Translations under genes and position numbers: made by a program
Notes under the pieces: generated by a model
Told to the model about the DNA's origin: nothing
Databases searched by the model: none
What the model saw: the letters and a program-made list of their open reading frames with translations, nothing else
From: CANIZL01 sp043788645
GTDB taxonomy: Bacteria; Verrucomicrobiota; Verrucomicrobiia; Limisphaerales; UBA9464
Assembly (NCBI GenBank): GCA_043788645.1
Contig: JAYVTS010000412.1
Coordinates: 1 to 7,970, forward strand
Direction of reading: 5' to 3'
Length of the DNA: 7,970 nt
Shown here: positions 7,777 to 7,970 of the stretch, piece after piece
Layout of the letters: each line of letters opens with the position of its first letter
Numbering within the stretch: position 1 is the first letter of the stretch

Positions 7777-7805
7777 TTTACATTTACATGTCCATTAGAA
7801 GTCAA
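7777..7805 (-). promoter_or_regulatory. Candidate promoter for the sigma-fusion gene
   Basis: On the minus strand TTGACT (7805-7800) is followed after 17 bases by TGTAAA (7782-7777), inside the AT-rich patch. The first box differs from the sigma-70 -35 consensus at one position and the second from the -10 consensus at two. Use of this promoter would give a leader of about 220 bases containing the three inverted repeats. AT-rich DNA produces such matches by chance. Confidence 0.27.
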
Positions 7806-7871
7806 TAGAGGGACGGCTAGATTGAAAAAATGGGTCTTGTCTATCGCCTAAACCTGCGGAACGGTGTGTAA

Positions 7872-7970
7872 ATGCGCTACGCACGAATGAAACCGGCGGC
7901 ACCCACCAAGGCGATGAACGATTACTGCCTCTCCCGGGTGGTGAACCGTGATCATGTGAATGCGGGAGCC
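7872..7970 (+). CDS. N-terminus of a probable IS200/REP-associated (Y1) tyrosine transposase, cut by the window edge
   Basis: The frame is open for 33 codons from the ATG at 7872 to the last base. An in-frame TAA lies directly before this ATG, so the start is here or at the internal ATGs at codons 6 or 15. The segment MNDYCLSRVVNRDHVNAG resembles the start of Y1-type transposases, which usually open with a basic stretch and a YYH(C/V)xSRVVxR-like motif. Here the usual YYH is replaced by DYC, which may be variation or decay. The catalytic HUH motif and tyrosine would lie outside the window. Such proteins nick and join single-stranded DNA at palindromic hairpins. The call rests on one short conserved block. 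Confidence 0.6.
   Translation, partial: MRYARMKPAAPTKAMNDYCLSRVVNRDHVNAGA

Larger units (their letters stand above)
7550..7871. other. Divergent intergenic region with AT-rich core
   Basis: This region lies between the divergent sigma-fusion and transposase genes and contains no credible gene. Bases about 7740-7840 are clearly AT-rich compared with both sides and include a short tandem ATTTAC ATTTAC near 7776-7787. Three inverted repeats lie closer to the sigma-fusion start. Both divergent promoters are expected here. Confidence 0.65.

Noticed and set aside
7546..7851. Several short frames of 60-75 codons on both strands in the divergent intergenic region
   Set aside because: They overlap each other, cross the AT-rich promoter-like stretch and the inverted repeats, and show no conserved motif or convincing ribosome binding site.
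1..7970. tRNA, rRNA or CRISPR array
   Set aside because: No cloverleaf-like segments, rRNA-like stretches or regularly spaced direct repeats were seen; nearly all of the window is protein coding.

Overview
The window looks like a G+C-rich Verrucomicrobiota chromosome, probably of the Limisphaera/Pedosphaera type. Three things point there: an ECF sigma factor with a long C-terminal extension, a very large secreted protein built from Ig, Calx-beta and delta-60-type modules, and a coding remnant ending in the WTNxPxRxYRL-type tail that I associate with exported proteins of this phylum. The assignment comes from family knowledge and reading style; no database was searched.

Layout from left to right. 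Bases 1-4008 (minus strand) are one uninterrupted reading frame of 1336 codons that runs off the left edge. It encodes the N-terminal part of a cysteine-free, secreted, modular beta-rich protein. Bases 4009-4522 hold no intact gene, but contain a decayed plus-strand remnant (4100-4303) of the C-terminal module of another exported protein. Bases 4523-7549 (minus strand) encode a 1008-residue fusion: an ECF-type sigma factor, an Ala-rich linker, one transmembrane segment, then about 700 residues of repeated carboxypeptidase-regulatory-like beta-sandwich domains. Bases 7550-7871 form a divergent intergenic region with an AT-rich core, three inverted repeats and a possible promoter. Bases 7872-7970 (plus strand) are the first 33 codons of what looks like an IS200/REP-associated (Y1) transposase, cut by the right edge.

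How the parts may work together is inference. The fusion protein could be a membrane-tethered sigma factor carrying its own outward-facing sensor domains, with no separate anti-sigma gene visible here. The large secreted protein lies downstream in the same orientation and is a possible but unproven target. The transposase start and the decayed remnant suggest that this locus has been rearranged.
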